A DNA stretch of 64,000 bases from Lunularia cruciata (GCA_948567375.1 OX419756.1:75778333-75842332), one strand, 5' to 3'. Positions 25,085 through 37,549 are shown, counted from the first letter of the stretch. The notes: generated by a model from the sequence alone, not told the origin. Numbers and translations are program-made.

Positions 25085-26790
25085 TTCCACATGGACCTTG
25101 CTGACTTAGGATAGGTAAGGATAAGATAAGTAGAATGTGATTAGCATTGAGCATTGTAGATGTAATTAGAAATTTTCCAATACATAATAGCTATTGGATC
25201 TCTTTGGCAACTAAGTAGGACATGTTTGATGGGCTAAGGTCAATGATCATTGTGTTCATTTAGTTCATATTCCTTTTGCAAGTAAAATAAAGTATATACC
25301 ATCAAGACAAATGAGTCAATGTATGTATATTTTTGTATGTTGTGTATGAATGATTGCACACTTAATTGAGTAGAAGTAAGAAATTTTGATGTAGGAGCAC
25401 AAGAACTCTAGTGAGTGGAATTATTTGTGTGGAATTAGGTATTTATCTTTGGGAGCTATGCAAAATTAGGCACAAAATAATGATAGATTGTCAAATGCTT
25501 GGAGTATCTTAAAGTAACATGAACTTATAAGATTAAGCAATAAGATTCATTCAAAGACTCCTATGACATAATGAATTTTGGGAGTGCTAGAATTTTACTT
25601 TGTGGTTGTAGTTATTAGGGTGATTGGACCCTTGGAAGATCCTACTCCAACTTCATACACACATTCTAGGTTATTGCTTGTAGGACTTTGTGGTACTATT
25701 GATCTTGTATGACGACAAACTCTATGAGGTGAATAAGGATTTCAATACATATGAGTGTCTCAAGGATAGTAATTTAGAATCTGGTTGTGCAAGAGTAAGT
25801 CATGGAAATTCCAAGGTAAAGGGACCTTCATTACAAATGACACATCATTTGTATTAGATTTGTAGTGTGCATGTGATTACTTTTGATATCTTTTGTAATG
25901 TGCTAGGTGTGGTAACGTTACCCTCTTTTGGGAATGACTTTGCCCAAGAGGTTAAATAAAAAAACAATAAACATTCATCATTGTGACATTTGTCTTGTTT
26001 TTAGTCACCTTCAACTAGTACCCTCAAAGGACCGGCTGGTTCTTATCGAAATACTACAAATTTGAATGACACTTGGTCATTACAATGATCAGGAACCTTG
26101 TAGTAGGAACATAGGCTGTTGAGTGTAGGGAGACATTGCACCTATCAGGTGTGTGGGATCCTAAAGGAGTAGGGCAATGTATTAAAGGGTTAAGAGTAAT
26201 CTAGAGCATTGAGTTTCACGGAAACAAAAAGTAGGTCAATCAATTAATACAGAAATTCCTTTTGAGTTGCATCTTTTAGGAAGGGCAGTATGTAGTCTTT
26301 GAAGTAATAGTCTTTTGAGTTAAGTGACCTTTGGAGTAGAGTGAGTCATCACCTTCAAGAATAATTTGGAATAGACTTGTAGAAAAGTGATCTTTTTTGC
26401 TTTATTGTAGTGCACCTAAAGGGTGATATTATCCTCTTCTTGAAGTACTTTTGCCAAACAAGTTAAATAGGAAATAATAAAGAATCACCAAATGTGACAC
26501 TTTTGTTCTCTTCTAGTTATTTCTTGCCCATATCCTCAAAGGAATGACTTATTCTTACCAATTTTATTAGCTTTTGGCTGACATTCAATTGCCACAATTA
26601 TCAAGGAGCTTGAAAATTATCAACTTTTAAATAGGAAATAATAAAGAACCACCAAATGTGATATTTCTCTTCTCTTGTAGTCAATTCATATCTATATCTT
26701 CAAAGAAATGACCTATTCTTACCAATTTTACAAGCATTTGGCTGACAATGACTCGCCACAGCTTGAAAATCATTAACTTTCTTTATTGAT
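25085..26790 (+). repeat. Composite LTR-like segment, copy 3
   Basis: Blocks shared with 3490-4660: 'ttaggataggtaaggataag' (25090), 'ctattggatctctttggc' (25193), 'ttgagtgtagggagacatt' (26119), 'gagcattgagtttcacgga' (26203) and 'caagttaaataggaaataa' (26459). An extra copy of the last part stands at about 25850-25990. Within it, 26464-26627 is repeated in tandem from 26628 (period 164 bases). Confidence 0.5.
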
Positions 26791-29700
26791 TCTCTAGTGA
26801 AGGATGAAAGATTGATCATCCTCCTTTTTACTTTCTTGATTGAATATAATGCAACTATCAAAGTAATTATCATTCCCTGCTGTAAGAATATTGATTTTGA
26901 ATATATTGAGAATCATAAATTATAAAGTGAGAACTAATATGTCATATGAGATCAAGATTGCAAAGAGAAAAGCCTTGTGTTCTTACAATTACTATTCTAG
27001 TTCATGAACAAGAATATTATATGTAATTGTACATCCTTCTTGCACTTTTATAACTTCTCTACTTGACTCAAGGTTAAAAAAATCTCCAAAGATCTAAAGT
27101 AATTTTCCATGTTGAAATATTACATATCTTTAATATCACATATGTATGAAGAAATTTTTGAATAATTGAATAAATCAACATCATAAATTTTCATATTAAG
27201 ACATGACCATTCACATAAAAGGGATTTTTTTAAATAGAGACACCAAAATTATTATTGCATATTTTCTAGATTCTCCTCAAGCAAGGAAAATCTTATATTT
27301 GCCAGTCTAAAATATCAATTAGGAATTTACAATTACGAAAGCCTAAGCAAAACCTTAGGTCTATCTTAAATTTGAATAAAAAATTAAAAAATCCAAATAG
27401 TAGTAAAACAAGCTAAATGATACTTTATACTTCTAAGATTGTAAAGTAGTAGTAAGTTGCTATAAGTATGTACTCACTTTATTGTGTACACTATGCATAT
27501 AAATCTACCAAAACCAAAGAGAACAAAACAAAGAGCATTTAAGTCACATGGGATTCCTATAGGTTTAATATGTATATTTAAGTCAATTAGGCAATAGATT
27601 GAGGATTTCTTTAAGTATCACATGAGATTAGAAGAAGTTATATTTGTTTTTTAGTCTTTTTTTCAACCATTTATCTACTTTAGGCAAAGTAAAACATGTG
27701 TATAAGAGTAGTTCTTTAATTCTAAAAATATAATAAAAATACCTTTTCTCTTAGCAATTATCTACTTAAGAGGAAGAAATATGTATAAATAAGTATTTAA
27801 GTGCACTAACATAAAGCCTCTTTGCATAAATCTGGGTAAATATTCCAAGAAACTAAGGAGTAAAGAAAAAATTAACTAAAGGCTTCAATATCCATAAAAA
27901 AAATAATTATTTGGTAATTATTTGGATCTAAATTTTCTTCTATAATTTTATATTATATTTGTGTTAAAATCCAGGTTATTTTATAGATTTACCTCAAGTA
28001 CAAGTTAATGTTTTGTTTGTGCCATAAAAAATTTACATGGGTAAATATTAAATTTCAACTCATCGGTATATGTTAACCAACAAGTGATAAGAATATGCAT
28101 GGATAAAATCAAATTAATTGTTGACTTAATTATCTTATTTATATCATTAAGATCTAGAAATTTTGATTCTCTTGAAAGGAATAAAATGAATAGTTGAGTA
28201 AATGAGGTAATAATTCAAATGTTAGTTTAATTTGCTCTACTTTTCCTTCTTGATTTGATTGCATTAACACTTTGCTAGATGTAAACTGATTGGGTATAAA
28301 ATCAAGAGTTATTATGATACTTAAAATTTATAATTACAAAATAGACTTATAGAGATTAGTATTGAGTTTAATCATACGTTAGGATTTACTAGTCTATTAA
28401 GGGTCATTTCATTTGTGGTTAATTTGAGTCCTAGTGATGGATAAATACATGTGTACATACATGCTTAAACATTCCTAATTGTCTTTAATCTGTTATATCA
28501 ATGAGTTTTAATTTAAATCCTTTGTGGGCTTTGGATTTTATAAATCAGAGCTTTGTTAAATTGACCTCAATTATATAGTTTTTATATTTTTAAAGTGATA
28601 AAATAACGATTTTTCAAGCCTTGGTAGGATAAGAGAACTCTTTAGGTATCATGTTTAATGATGAGATATGTAAAGATATATCACATGCATATATGAATAT
28701 ACCCAAAAATATTAGAATTTTCCAAGATATTAATTAAGAGAAGTTATAGAAGCTTTATCAAGGAATAGGTATTTGTATTTCAAAAAGTAGATGATTACCA
28801 TCCAAGAAGTGAGAACTGAACTTATCTCCATAATATTAAGTAATGACTAGAATACATAATCTCCCCAGTGAGATTCCTCAAAGGACTTCAAAATGCTGAA
28901 ACTGGTCCTTTTTTCATACTTATACCATAAATTATGAGATTAGACATATGTAGAGAAGAAGAATAAATTATTATAAAAATATTTGATTTAAGGAAAAATG
29001 TATTGACATGTATATGTAGATGACATGAAATTGAATACAGACAAAACACATTATGATACATACGTTTATTGATCATTTTTGTCTCTATCTTGAAGACAAA
29101 GTCTAGATATTGATGATATTTGTGCAAGAATAATCAAGTAGAAATTTAGCTGAAATTTTTTTATTCAGGTATCTTCAAAACATCAAAGAACAAGTTTAAA
29201 GGAATTTCATTTTCTTTTATAATCAAGTTAATTTAATGAGAAAAATGGAATAGTTTTAAATCTAGGCTTGATAACCCAAAACACCTGTACATGTACTAGT
29301 AGTTATGATAGTGAGATTTGCAGTGAGATTTGCAGTGAGATTTGCATTATCATGTGAGATGGGAGTGAGATTTGCATTATCACGTATCCAAATGAGAATA
29401 AATATAATTATAGTTCTCAAAATTTAAAGAGTACTATTAAGGTGCAATTTTGATTTCCAAATTAAATATGAGAAGATGAAGTTTTGACGTGTTTGCTGAA
29501 AATGATGTGTTAAGATTTTGTTTGCATTTATCATAATCTTGAAATCTCAATTCATCATACCGTTCATATACTTATACTTAGAACACTTATATTTATATAT
29601 TAAAGGATTTTATTGTTTCATGATTTTCTCTAATTTTTTCTTAGATCACCAAATGGTTAGGAAAGATCAAACTGTTTGAATATGTAAATTGATTTTAAAA

Positions 29701-29833
29701 CAATTTATGTGGGAATTTATTTATATATGCGTATTTTTATGATTTAGAATTGCTGTATAAGTGAAATAATGCTGTAAAAATGAATATATAGTATAATATA
29801 TATGATTTTTTCTGCATTTTCAGTAACAATTAC

Positions 29834-29836
<3 letters not shown>
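26790..29836. other. AT-rich stretch, nothing recognised
   Basis: About 3 kb of very AT-rich sequence, almost without CpG and without long frames; 28888-29127 minus is the longest and has no motif. At 29310-29385 the words AGTGAGATTTGC and 'atttgcattatca' are repeated three and two times. No LTR or gene seen. Confidence 0.5.

Positions 29837-29900
<64 letters not shown>
29837..29900. repeat. (AT)32 microsatellite
   Basis: Uninterrupted alternating AT over 64 bases. It lies at the left edge of the gene island, about 270 bases upstream of the ORF at 30168. Confidence 0.95.
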
Positions 29901-29902
<2 letters not shown>

Positions 29903-30167
29903 TAAATTTGACTTCTACCGCTAAAACTTCTCCTATTATATTAAAAAAAATTTGTTTTACTGCATGCCTAAATAAGAGTTTATGAGGCCCGCAAGATAAT
30001 GAAATAAGTATTTATATTTATAATTTTACATATATATATATAATTTTTCTTTAAAATTTTTGAATATAGCTAAGTAACTCATCTAGACGAGAAGGCCTAA
30101 CCGGAGAATATAAATTGAGTTCAAAATAGTCATTTCCAGTCCATTTCCATTTCCACTCTTGACTGAA

Positions 30168-30590
30168 ATGGCTTTCCGAGTAGGCTGCAATGTTGCGAGT
30201 ACCAATTCTACAGATCCAGAAGGAAACGAAGGGGATATGTTTCATATTCGAGCGAAGGATGGGGAAGACTCAGAAACCGGCCTTATTCATGCAGGGACAT
30301 TTAGTTTGAAGATTCGCTATCAGATGATGAAGGATATACTGTTGAACTCTCGAGTATCCGAGACAAACGCAAGAAACACATGTGGTGGCAATGGAGCTAG
30401 CTGTTTGTTGACGGACTCAGCGCTTGAAAGTATGATTGTCTCTATTGCAAAGGAGGTGTTAAAACGATACTGGAGGAGTTCTCATACCCCGATGATTGAA
30501 AACAATCCACATGCGGAGCCTACCAAGAAATGGATGCAACAACAGCTTAAGGAGCAATTGAGTTACATGGAGAACTACTCCAATAACTAA
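30168..30590 (+). CDS. Unrecognised 140-aa ORF
   Basis: ATG at 30168 has a good context (G at -3, G at +4) and opens 140 codons ending in TAA at 30588. Composition is balanced, unlike the AT-rich flank, and CpG is present. The protein is hydrophilic with no signal peptide or membrane segment. It has a middle block (FSLKIRYQMMKDILLNSRV) and a Gln/Lys-rich helix-like C-terminus (KKWMQQQLKEQLSYMENYS). I do not recognise the family. It could be a whole small gene or one exon of a larger gene. A SINE-like insertion begins only 61 bases after the stop, so it may lie in the 3' UTR. Confidence 0.45.
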   Translation: MAFRVGCNVASTNSTDPEGNEGDMFHIRAKDGEDSETGLIHAGTFSLKIRYQMMKDILLNSRVSETNARNTCGGNGASCLLTDSALESMIVSIAKEVLKRYWRSSHTPMIENNPHAEPTKKWMQQQLKEQLSYMENYSNN

Positions 30591-30650
30591 CCAAGACAAG
30601 GTGACTAAGTCTTGGACTCTAATTATCATTTGTATCGTTCATAAGCTATG

Positions 30651-30787
30651 TATGTAGTCAGTAGGAAAAGGGCGACCGCGTAGGAAACACGAAGGATGGA
30701 AAGACCCCATCAAGCCGTACAAGGGAGAGAAAAAAAAGAGGTAAAATGGGACTAAGCCCCAATAGAATCAGTGAATATGTAGTCAGT
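30651..30787 (+). mobile_element. SINE-like element a with 12-bp TSD
   Basis: Body 30663-30775 (113 bp) is flanked by the direct repeat TATGTAGTCAGT at 30651-30662 and 30776-30787. The body shares the blocks GCGACCGCGTAG(G)AAAC, GAAGGATGG, AGACCCCATCAAGCCGTACA and AAAATGGGACTAAGCCCCAA with four other copies in the window. No LTR, terminal inverted repeat or ORF. Short length and variable TSD fit a SINE; strand is arbitrary. Confidence 0.7.
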
Positions 30788-30933
30788 TATGATGAGACTT
30801 TCTCTCTAGCTAGACTCTCTCTCTATCTAGCTAGACTTGCTGTCAAATACGAGAAGAGATAACAACAGAGGTATGAGTGTGATACGGAACAATGGATGAA
30901 TATATGTGAAATATATGGAAATATATGAAGTAT

Positions 30934-31055
30934 GAATATATATGAAAATAACTTACTTGGTTGGGTCACTTCTTATCATTGAGCCATGTTCACTGAATAT
31001 ATATGAAAATAACTTACTTGGTTGGGTCACTTCTTATCATTGAGCCATGTTCACT
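30934..31055. repeat. 61-bp tandem duplication
   Basis: Two copies, 30934-30994 and 30995-31055, starting 'gaatatatatgaaaataact' and ending 'gccatgttcact', appear identical. A recent duplication in otherwise unique sequence. Confidence 0.9.
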
Positions 31056-34000
31056 ATCTTCTGGTGGCATTTCTTAGGAACACCAGTGTTCAAATTTGGG
31101 TGAACACCGAGCAATATTAAGTGTATAGGTTCCGCAACTCCAAATCAAAGTTGGAATCACATACAATCCGAATGTAAGAATGGTGGGGCCCGCTCAAAGT
31201 AACTAACTTGCAAAGTGGAAATGTCCGTCACATGATGATTCATCTTCACTTTCTCTTTATAAGTTCTTGGCTCTCCTCTTCGACCTGGGTGACGACTCGA
31301 TGATTATAGTCATGTCATTGACAGCTCCTTGGCTATCTTGTCAATGCAAGAAATAGATCTAATCATACTGATGAGGCACATATCATGATTGACCGGCTTA
31401 TTGGTCACTGTTCATATTTCAGATTGTGGCAGCATTTCGAGATTTCTTCGGGCGTAATAATCCACAAGAGGCAGTCAAACGTTGGATAAGATCGATCAAC
31501 AAAGTTCACTAAAATATTAAGAAGGATCAGAAGTGGTAGATTTGAGTGACAAGTGAAAGAAATGGTCAAGATGATGGAAGGTCCCGCGGCCAAGAGTGGA
31601 TACTTGGATGCCACCAATTTCTGATTAGAAAGAAGTACAGTAGTCAAAGGAGGCGTTACCCGACAGAAACGCCTTCCGCTCCGTTCTACCCTTGGGGAAA
31701 GTCCAGGAATCAAGCATTCACTTAAACGGCAATAACTTTCCAGGATATGATAATAGGAGCGTCAGTTGTAGAGCCACCTTGTAATGAGAGCAATAAGATG
31801 TAGTTAGGGAGAGAAAGGCGACCGCGCAGAAAACGCGAAGGATGGGAAGACCCCATGAAGCAATACAAGGGTGCGACAAAAGAGGTAAAATGGGGCTAAG
31901 CACCAATAGTATCGATATAAGAAAGGAGTTGGGTATATTTCCTAAGGCAGTGTCATCCGGGTGTGTCGAAGGCATCAATTTAAATTCCAGCAGAGTTTCG
32001 AACTAAAAGGGTTGCAAATGGAATTGGGCTCTTTACGAACGCCGGTAATGTCACCAAATTGATGTTCAGACCAGTGAATGCTCCTCAGACAACCATGTAA
32101 ACGTACCTGAACCTGCATGTACTGCTCGACCTCTTCAACAAGTTCTATTCTGGCATCTCAGAAGTGTCTGCGAGTCTCAAGTCAAAAGTAAGTGGGAGAC
32201 ATATGTAAGGCAACTCTATGATAAGTGTCATAGAGCTCTTAACTATATCTTCAAAAATGTTTAGATGACTCAATATAACACATAGATCTGTGCTACTGAA
32301 GGGCCATCCGCTTTAACCGCTAATCCAAGGCATTTTATTCATTCTGTGTCCAAATTCATAACGGGATCATCCTGAATATCTTGAGCCCCATCTTCTCATA
32401 TGGATTTCCGCCTAGATGTTACGTTATGAAAGGAAACCTGCTGATTCATATCCATGCATGAAAATTCAGATCCCAGGTTTTAAGTTAGATATTAGCCTAT
32501 ATGTTCCATCTCCAAGAGAACTTGCTGAGTACTGTGACCGGTGATGGAGGTGTCTTTCGGATTCATTACCGAGGAATAAATATCAAGCCAGTTGTGCAGG
32601 TCGAGGCAAAATATTTGCGTTGTCCCATCTATATCTCACCAGAACTCTTAGGAGACGCGAGAAATTGATCACGGTGGATGCCAATAAAGGCATTAAAGAT
32701 TTTCCAGCACTCCGAGATTCCATTGCTTGTACGTAGGGTTAGGAAGAAGGCTTGTTCTGATAATGTTGCAGAGCATAGAACTGCAGTACAATCTGCGCAC
32801 CGTCAAGAAACCGGCCTTCACTGTGGGGATCGTGTAAATCCTACAATCACTCACGGTGCGAAGTGAAGGTGGCACCACCTTCATCCACTGGAGCCTAGGA
32901 ATCCTCTACCAAAGAAGGGGATGTAATACAACTTTTGTAATCGTCTGGAATTTCTAAGTGCTACCTAACAGGAGGAACACGATTACGAAGACAGATTACA
33001 AGAATCTGTTTCTCGGGTGTACACAAAGGCAATTCTAGTGTACACGCAGAAGATTTATCTCCTGAAAAGATCTCTCTTGTTGCTACTGTCGTCTCACGTT
33101 GACCTGCCGGGACAATGCTCCCAGTAATCCATTAGACAGCTACGTAACAGAGACCCGGCCAGCTGTTCTAGAAAGTCAGACATGTTCGCTGCCATAAGTA
33201 TTGTAAGCTAATCTTCCATGCTTCTAATTGTCCTCGGGCAATGGTAAAGACGTGTGAAGGTCGTCAAGATGGCCCTAACAACAAGGATGTCAATAACGTT
33301 TGTTGCTAAAGACAGATGAACGTCAGATCCGAAAATTTTTACATCCCTTATAAGTCCACAAGCATTCAATCAACACTGTGCCCAGGTTTACCTCAGAACG
33401 AAAGCAAAGATTTAAGCCAAATTTGCCAACTGGCCCGTGCCAAACTTCCAGAACGCGAGACATTATGCAGATTCTTTGAGGACAAGATCAACTGCTTGAG
33501 TTGAGTTCATATTGACAGCCGACGATATTCATCCGTTTCACCCTCGCTTCGCCAGGAACAATCGTCAGACACATCAAGGATATTAAGCAGCTCTTAAGTG
33601 AAGTGAAATTGGTAACTGGCTTTCCCATACTGCCATGTATTAGAAAACTTTGAGATCATATATTTGTGAAACGAATACTGAACCCGTTGTGATCATAGCT
33701 CAAAACTTGTTCAGATGACTGGGAAAGAAGAATGTCTGCCACTTTGTCGGAGAAATATCTTGCTCGTAGTGCCTGCAAAGTTCTTCGGTTGTAATATATA
33801 GCGAGGAGCGGATAAAAGAGGGAGGACGCAGGTCTTGGAGTACACACTCTTGCTCCCATCTTCGCTTGATCCCTGGAATAAATTCAAATGGCGTCCCCAC
33901 TCTCTGCATCCAATCAGCTCATTCGGACTAGAATAGATATTTGAGGTGGTAACCACCTCACGGATATTTCATCCAGCATTCTCTTGTCTTTTGTCAGTTG

Positions 34001-34351
34001 ATTCCTTCAGAAAGGTATCTACTGAAAATTAAAATACAATACTCTCTAGCAAGTTTAAAGTTATTGGAATAGAGTCCAGTATCCTACGCGATTCACTGGA
34101 GTCCAGTCTTTTCTATCATGGAAAGACCTGACATACTCCGATACTGATTCTTGACGATACAAAACTGTACAAGGGGAGATCACCATGTATTCTCTGTATT
34201 GAACGAGCGGAGTATTGGGGATGACTGACATCCAACAACCTCTTAACTACTTACAAAATTTAAGAACATTGTGACGCAATGATCACGTGAACTTCTCAGA
34301 GAGAACAGAAATTTCTGTCGGATTTACAGTTGTACTGGAGAGGCTAACAAA
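31056..34351. other. Intergenic DNA with isolated gene-like pieces
   Basis: Balanced composition, but no gene could be assembled. Exon-like pieces on the plus strand include 31422-31508, which follows a TTTCAG and reads IVAAFRDFFGRNNPQEAVKR, and a piece at 32104-32187 reading YLNLHVLLDLFNKFYSGISE that ends at AAA|GTAAGT. Another open piece at 32540-32670 reads GDGGVFRIHYRGINIKPVVQ. None is recognised, and frames do not connect without invented introns. They may be exons of an unrecognised gene, pseudogene pieces or chance. Confidence 0.35.
31806..31925 (+). mobile_element. SINE-like element b
   Basis: Same block order as element a: GGCGACCGCGCAGAAAAC, GCGAAGGATGGGAAGACCCC, then TACAAGGGTGCGACAAAAGA and AAAATGGGGCTAAG. 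No clear target-site duplication found. Confidence 0.6.
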
Positions 34352-37123
34352 TTAATAACGTCGCCCCCCTGCAGTAGACATGAGAACCTTGGAGGCTTTC
34401 TTACCCTTCTTTGAACCACCACGGTTGCCAACATTATGAACTTCTTGTTGCTCGCCTTTTGCCGCCTGTGCTTGTATGATATCCGCAAATGACAGTCCCA
34501 GGCCACTGGCTGAACCTGCACGAATTCGAATCTCTCAGCTACAATTGGCTAATCATGAATCTATCTTCATAATCAAGTTCCACAGACGTAAAACACCCTG
34601 CAATTCTTCACAATCGTTAACTCCCGAAAGGTGGCGATAAGTTACACAACAAGCTACTTTAATACAGGAGAAACGTCAATAGTGACTTCACACTATCACT
34701 TGGAAAATCTGTCAAAAGATAAGTTGACTTGGGATTTAATCGGTGAGTCGCTGCAAATCCAAAATATTGACTCCACACAAACCATACCAGCCTCTGTTGA
34801 ACTGACTCCTGATGCATTCCAAGCTGGAGTAGAGGTTGATGATCCTGCTGAAGAGGTACTTGCTACGGGTTTCTTGCCCATGACCGGACCGTCATATCCA
34901 GCAGCAAAGCCCAGCTTCGCTACTCGTGAGAACAGCCGGCGATCTTCATATTCAGGAGGACTAGCTGACACGGGTGAGCTCCCGACAGAATCTGAGGACG
35001 AGAGAAACCAACTTGATGTCAGCAACAAATGCAGGTAATCCTTACCAAACTCAATCAAGAACGCTCCTCTCTCAAAACTGCCTGGCTAAGTAGTTGAAAC
35101 CCATTACTTCTTGCATAGCTTTTGACACCCAATATTGCACAACCCCCCGAAGCTCGGCAATTCCTAGAAACATAATTTTGCTCAGCGTGAAGCATGAACT
35201 TTGTGCTTGAAGTAAAACGCTTGACGAGCAGAGGAATGGAATGGAAACACCTGGAATTTGGGACGTGGATAGTAATGCAACAGCGCACCTTCAAAACCAG
35301 CACTTGAAAATCCATCATCATTTGGCAGTGGTGAAAAAACGGACGTAAAATCATCCAGTGATGGAGTAGCATACTTCGCAGCTTCGGCAGCTGCTGATCT
35401 CTCCTCTAGAGCTTTTTGCTCTTGCTCCTGGAAAGAAATACGAAGTTTCAACTTGTCATTTGAGATCTCCAATTTCAAAATCCGAACCTTCTGCTTTGGC
35501 GGCGTGTTTGGAATAGAAGCCGACACCCGAGAGAGTGTCTAGAAAAGAGTACGGGATAAGCTCCCTCACCTGTTTTATAATCCGTCGTCGCCGATTTTCT
35601 CGGCTACGAAGCTCTTCACAAAACGGAGCGACGGCACTGGAGGGTAAAAGTTTGCTAAGATCCACCTCCACAAGCTGCAAAAACAAGGATTTGGTGAATT
35701 TCCTATGCAGCACCATCTACTACCAACTGCCTGTATGCGCTGGCAATTCCACCGTAAACCGTTCTCCTAAATCGCTTCTTGACAGAAAGAGCGTTCAGCA
35801 AGGTCCTTAAGGGCGATGTTCGTCGTCGATAGAGTACATGTCACAAGATGCAAATCCAGAGTTCCAGCTCTTCACCTAAATGATGAGGTTCAAATGTAGG
35901 CAATTCATAAGGAAACCCGTAAAAGGAAAGATGGTAATGATGAGTCTCAAAAAACTCTCAGTGGGGACAACCAAATTTCATGAGGCTTACCTGAAAGACG
36001 GCCGTCAACGGCAGATGACTAAGGTAGCGATACCGTTTCCTTGTTGCTTCTGTCTGAGTGACGGTTTCCAGCTCAACAATCTCTGCTTCCAAGCTACAAT
36101 ACGAGATATGGAGTCAGAGAAAGGCCTTAAAAGCGCAGACTAGACCTGAACTGGCATCCTGTTCTAACAGAATATCCACCATTCAGAGCTACAATCAACG
36201 ATGCACCATCAAGCAAGGCTGTGTCTACGCGGTCTGGACGATCGAGATAGACTTGCAAGATGCACTTGTTCTTCCACCTACCACAGCGTCGGCCCACTAA
36301 AGAAAAGAAACCGGGCCATCATTAAAACCTAAAGGAGCAGAGTGTTGCAAATTCCAAGTGCATCGTTACCTGTCTGGAAGTGATTCATAGTTTCCATAAT
36401 GATGCAGTAAACACTTTACATTAAGTGGGTGAAGGATGAGAGTTTGGCCGTCGGCAGACTGATACATGTACAAGAAATATCCACTGTCAGTTAGAAAGCT
36501 GACAATAGTCACAGTGATTCAGACACGCTTCTAGGAGGATTGAAAGGAACACTGATAAATACCAAACTCTTGATACTTGCATACCTGATAAAAGGTATAC
36601 GAATCCCGTTCCTCAGTCTCTCGCTTGCTGTCTGGATCCTTCTTCACCACATCATCAAGAAGAGTTGCGTCCTCACTGTCGATCTCTTCAGGTGATTCTT
36701 CCCCGGTATCAGCTGCTTTGTTCCCGTTTTCTGCAGACGATTTTTCCTTTCTCTGTATGTTCGCTTCTGCGCTGCTGATAGCTTGACTTTTTGGATTTCC
36801 TCTCTTGCCTTCCTCGTCCTCATCATCAGAAAACGCACTTTCGTAAACCCACCCAGCGCGCTCTTTCAGATCGGCCATCGCAGCTTCGGTTCGGGCAACT
36901 ACATCATCCACCTTCTCTGATTCAAGCTTGCCCTGAGAAACTGTTCTACTCAGAGAATTTTGGCTTTCAACATCCCCATTCTTTTCTAAGGGGCTGAGAT
37001 TTTGTGTACCCTGTCCAGAAACAGTTCCACGAAGCTTCGCCATGGCTACTTTTGCCTGAGCCATAATTCTCTGCCTCACGGGAGGGCTGCTTGATAAAAA
37101 TTCCAAAGCTCTATGCTCTGTCC
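34352..37123 (-). CDS. RNF10: RNF10-like RING-finger protein, 3' part
   Basis: Seven minus-strand exons join in phase at GT-AG introns: 37123 (gap edge)-36585, 36458-36370, 36093-35991, 35674-35570, 35427-35289, 34991-34788, 34515-34352, with stop TAA at 34352-34354. The translated blocks follow the plant RNF10 order: an acidic linker ending DSYTFYQ, then SADGQTLILHPLNVKCLLHH, ETVTQTEATRKRYRYLSHLP, VDLSKLLPSSAVAPFCEELR, a Glu-rich helix, LFSRVAKLGFAAGYDGP, and the C-terminal GLGLSFADIIQAQAA...STAGGRRY. RNF10 is a RING-type E3 ubiquitin ligase; in animals it acts in ribosome-associated ubiquitination, and the plant role is little known. The N-terminus and the RING domain are not visible: they should lie in or beyond the 200-N gap, and I did not find them at 37324-41700. 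Whether the locus is intact therefore cannot be told. Confidence 0.88.
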
Positions 37124-37323
37124 NNNNNNNNNNNNNNNNNNNNNNNNNNNNNNNNNNNNNNNNNNNNNNNNNNNNNNNNNNNNNNNNNNNNNNNNNNNNN
37201 NNNNNNNNNNNNNNNNNNNNNNNNNNNNNNNNNNNNNNNNNNNNNNNNNNNNNNNNNNNNNNNNNNNNNNNNNNNNNNNNNNNNNNNNNNNNNNNNNNNN
37301 NNNNNNNNNNNNNNNNNNNNNNN
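37124..37323. other. Assembly gap (200 N)
   Basis: A run of exactly 200 N, a round figure typical of a gap of unknown size. It cuts the RNF10-like gene inside or just before its acidic-linker exon. Confidence 0.98.
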
Positions 37324-37490
37324 TTCAATTATTTGTCAACCAGTCCGTCCGCCTCGTTACCAACTATTGTCAATGGCCCCTTCCAGAAAACCGGCTTGGT
37401 ACGAGAGCCACATCGACACTGATCTGACAGCTGCTCTTTAAGGATTCACTGTTTCATGCAGATATTCAATCTCCATGAAGTAATACACTT

Positions 37491-37541
37491 ATAGAATCCT
37501 TCGTGTTTTCTACGCGGTCACCCTTCTCATTCTCATAGAAT
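37491..37541 (-). mobile_element. SINE-like fragment c with 7-bp direct repeats
   Basis: A 37-bp body (37498-37534), read on the minus strand as GAGAATGAGAAGGGTGACCG then CGTAGAAAACACGAAGG, matches one end of elements a, b and d. It is flanked on both sides by ATAGAAT (37491-37497, 37535-37541). If the flanks are a true TSD, the retained end would be the 3' end of the RNA, which suggests the true sense strand is the plus strand here. Confidence 0.5.
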
Positions 37542-37549
37542 TGTTTATA

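Noticed and set aside
31820-31860. Similarity of GAAGGATGGGAAGACC in the SINE-like repeat to a 5S rRNA internal promoter block
   Set aside because: Only a short partial match, with no other 5S rRNA segment in the right place; kept as a thing to test, not as a call.
33656-33956. Three overlapping minus-strand frames open together
   Set aside because: All three frames are open because of balanced composition with few stops; none shows a motif or splice support.
34518-34545. tRNA B-box-like sequence (TTCGAATC)
   Set aside because: No A box, cloverleaf or acceptor stem around it; it lies in the last RNF10 intron.
34631-35038. 135-codon plus-strand ORF
   Set aside because: Antisense to the RNF10-like exon 34788-34991, whose splice phases fit the neighbours.
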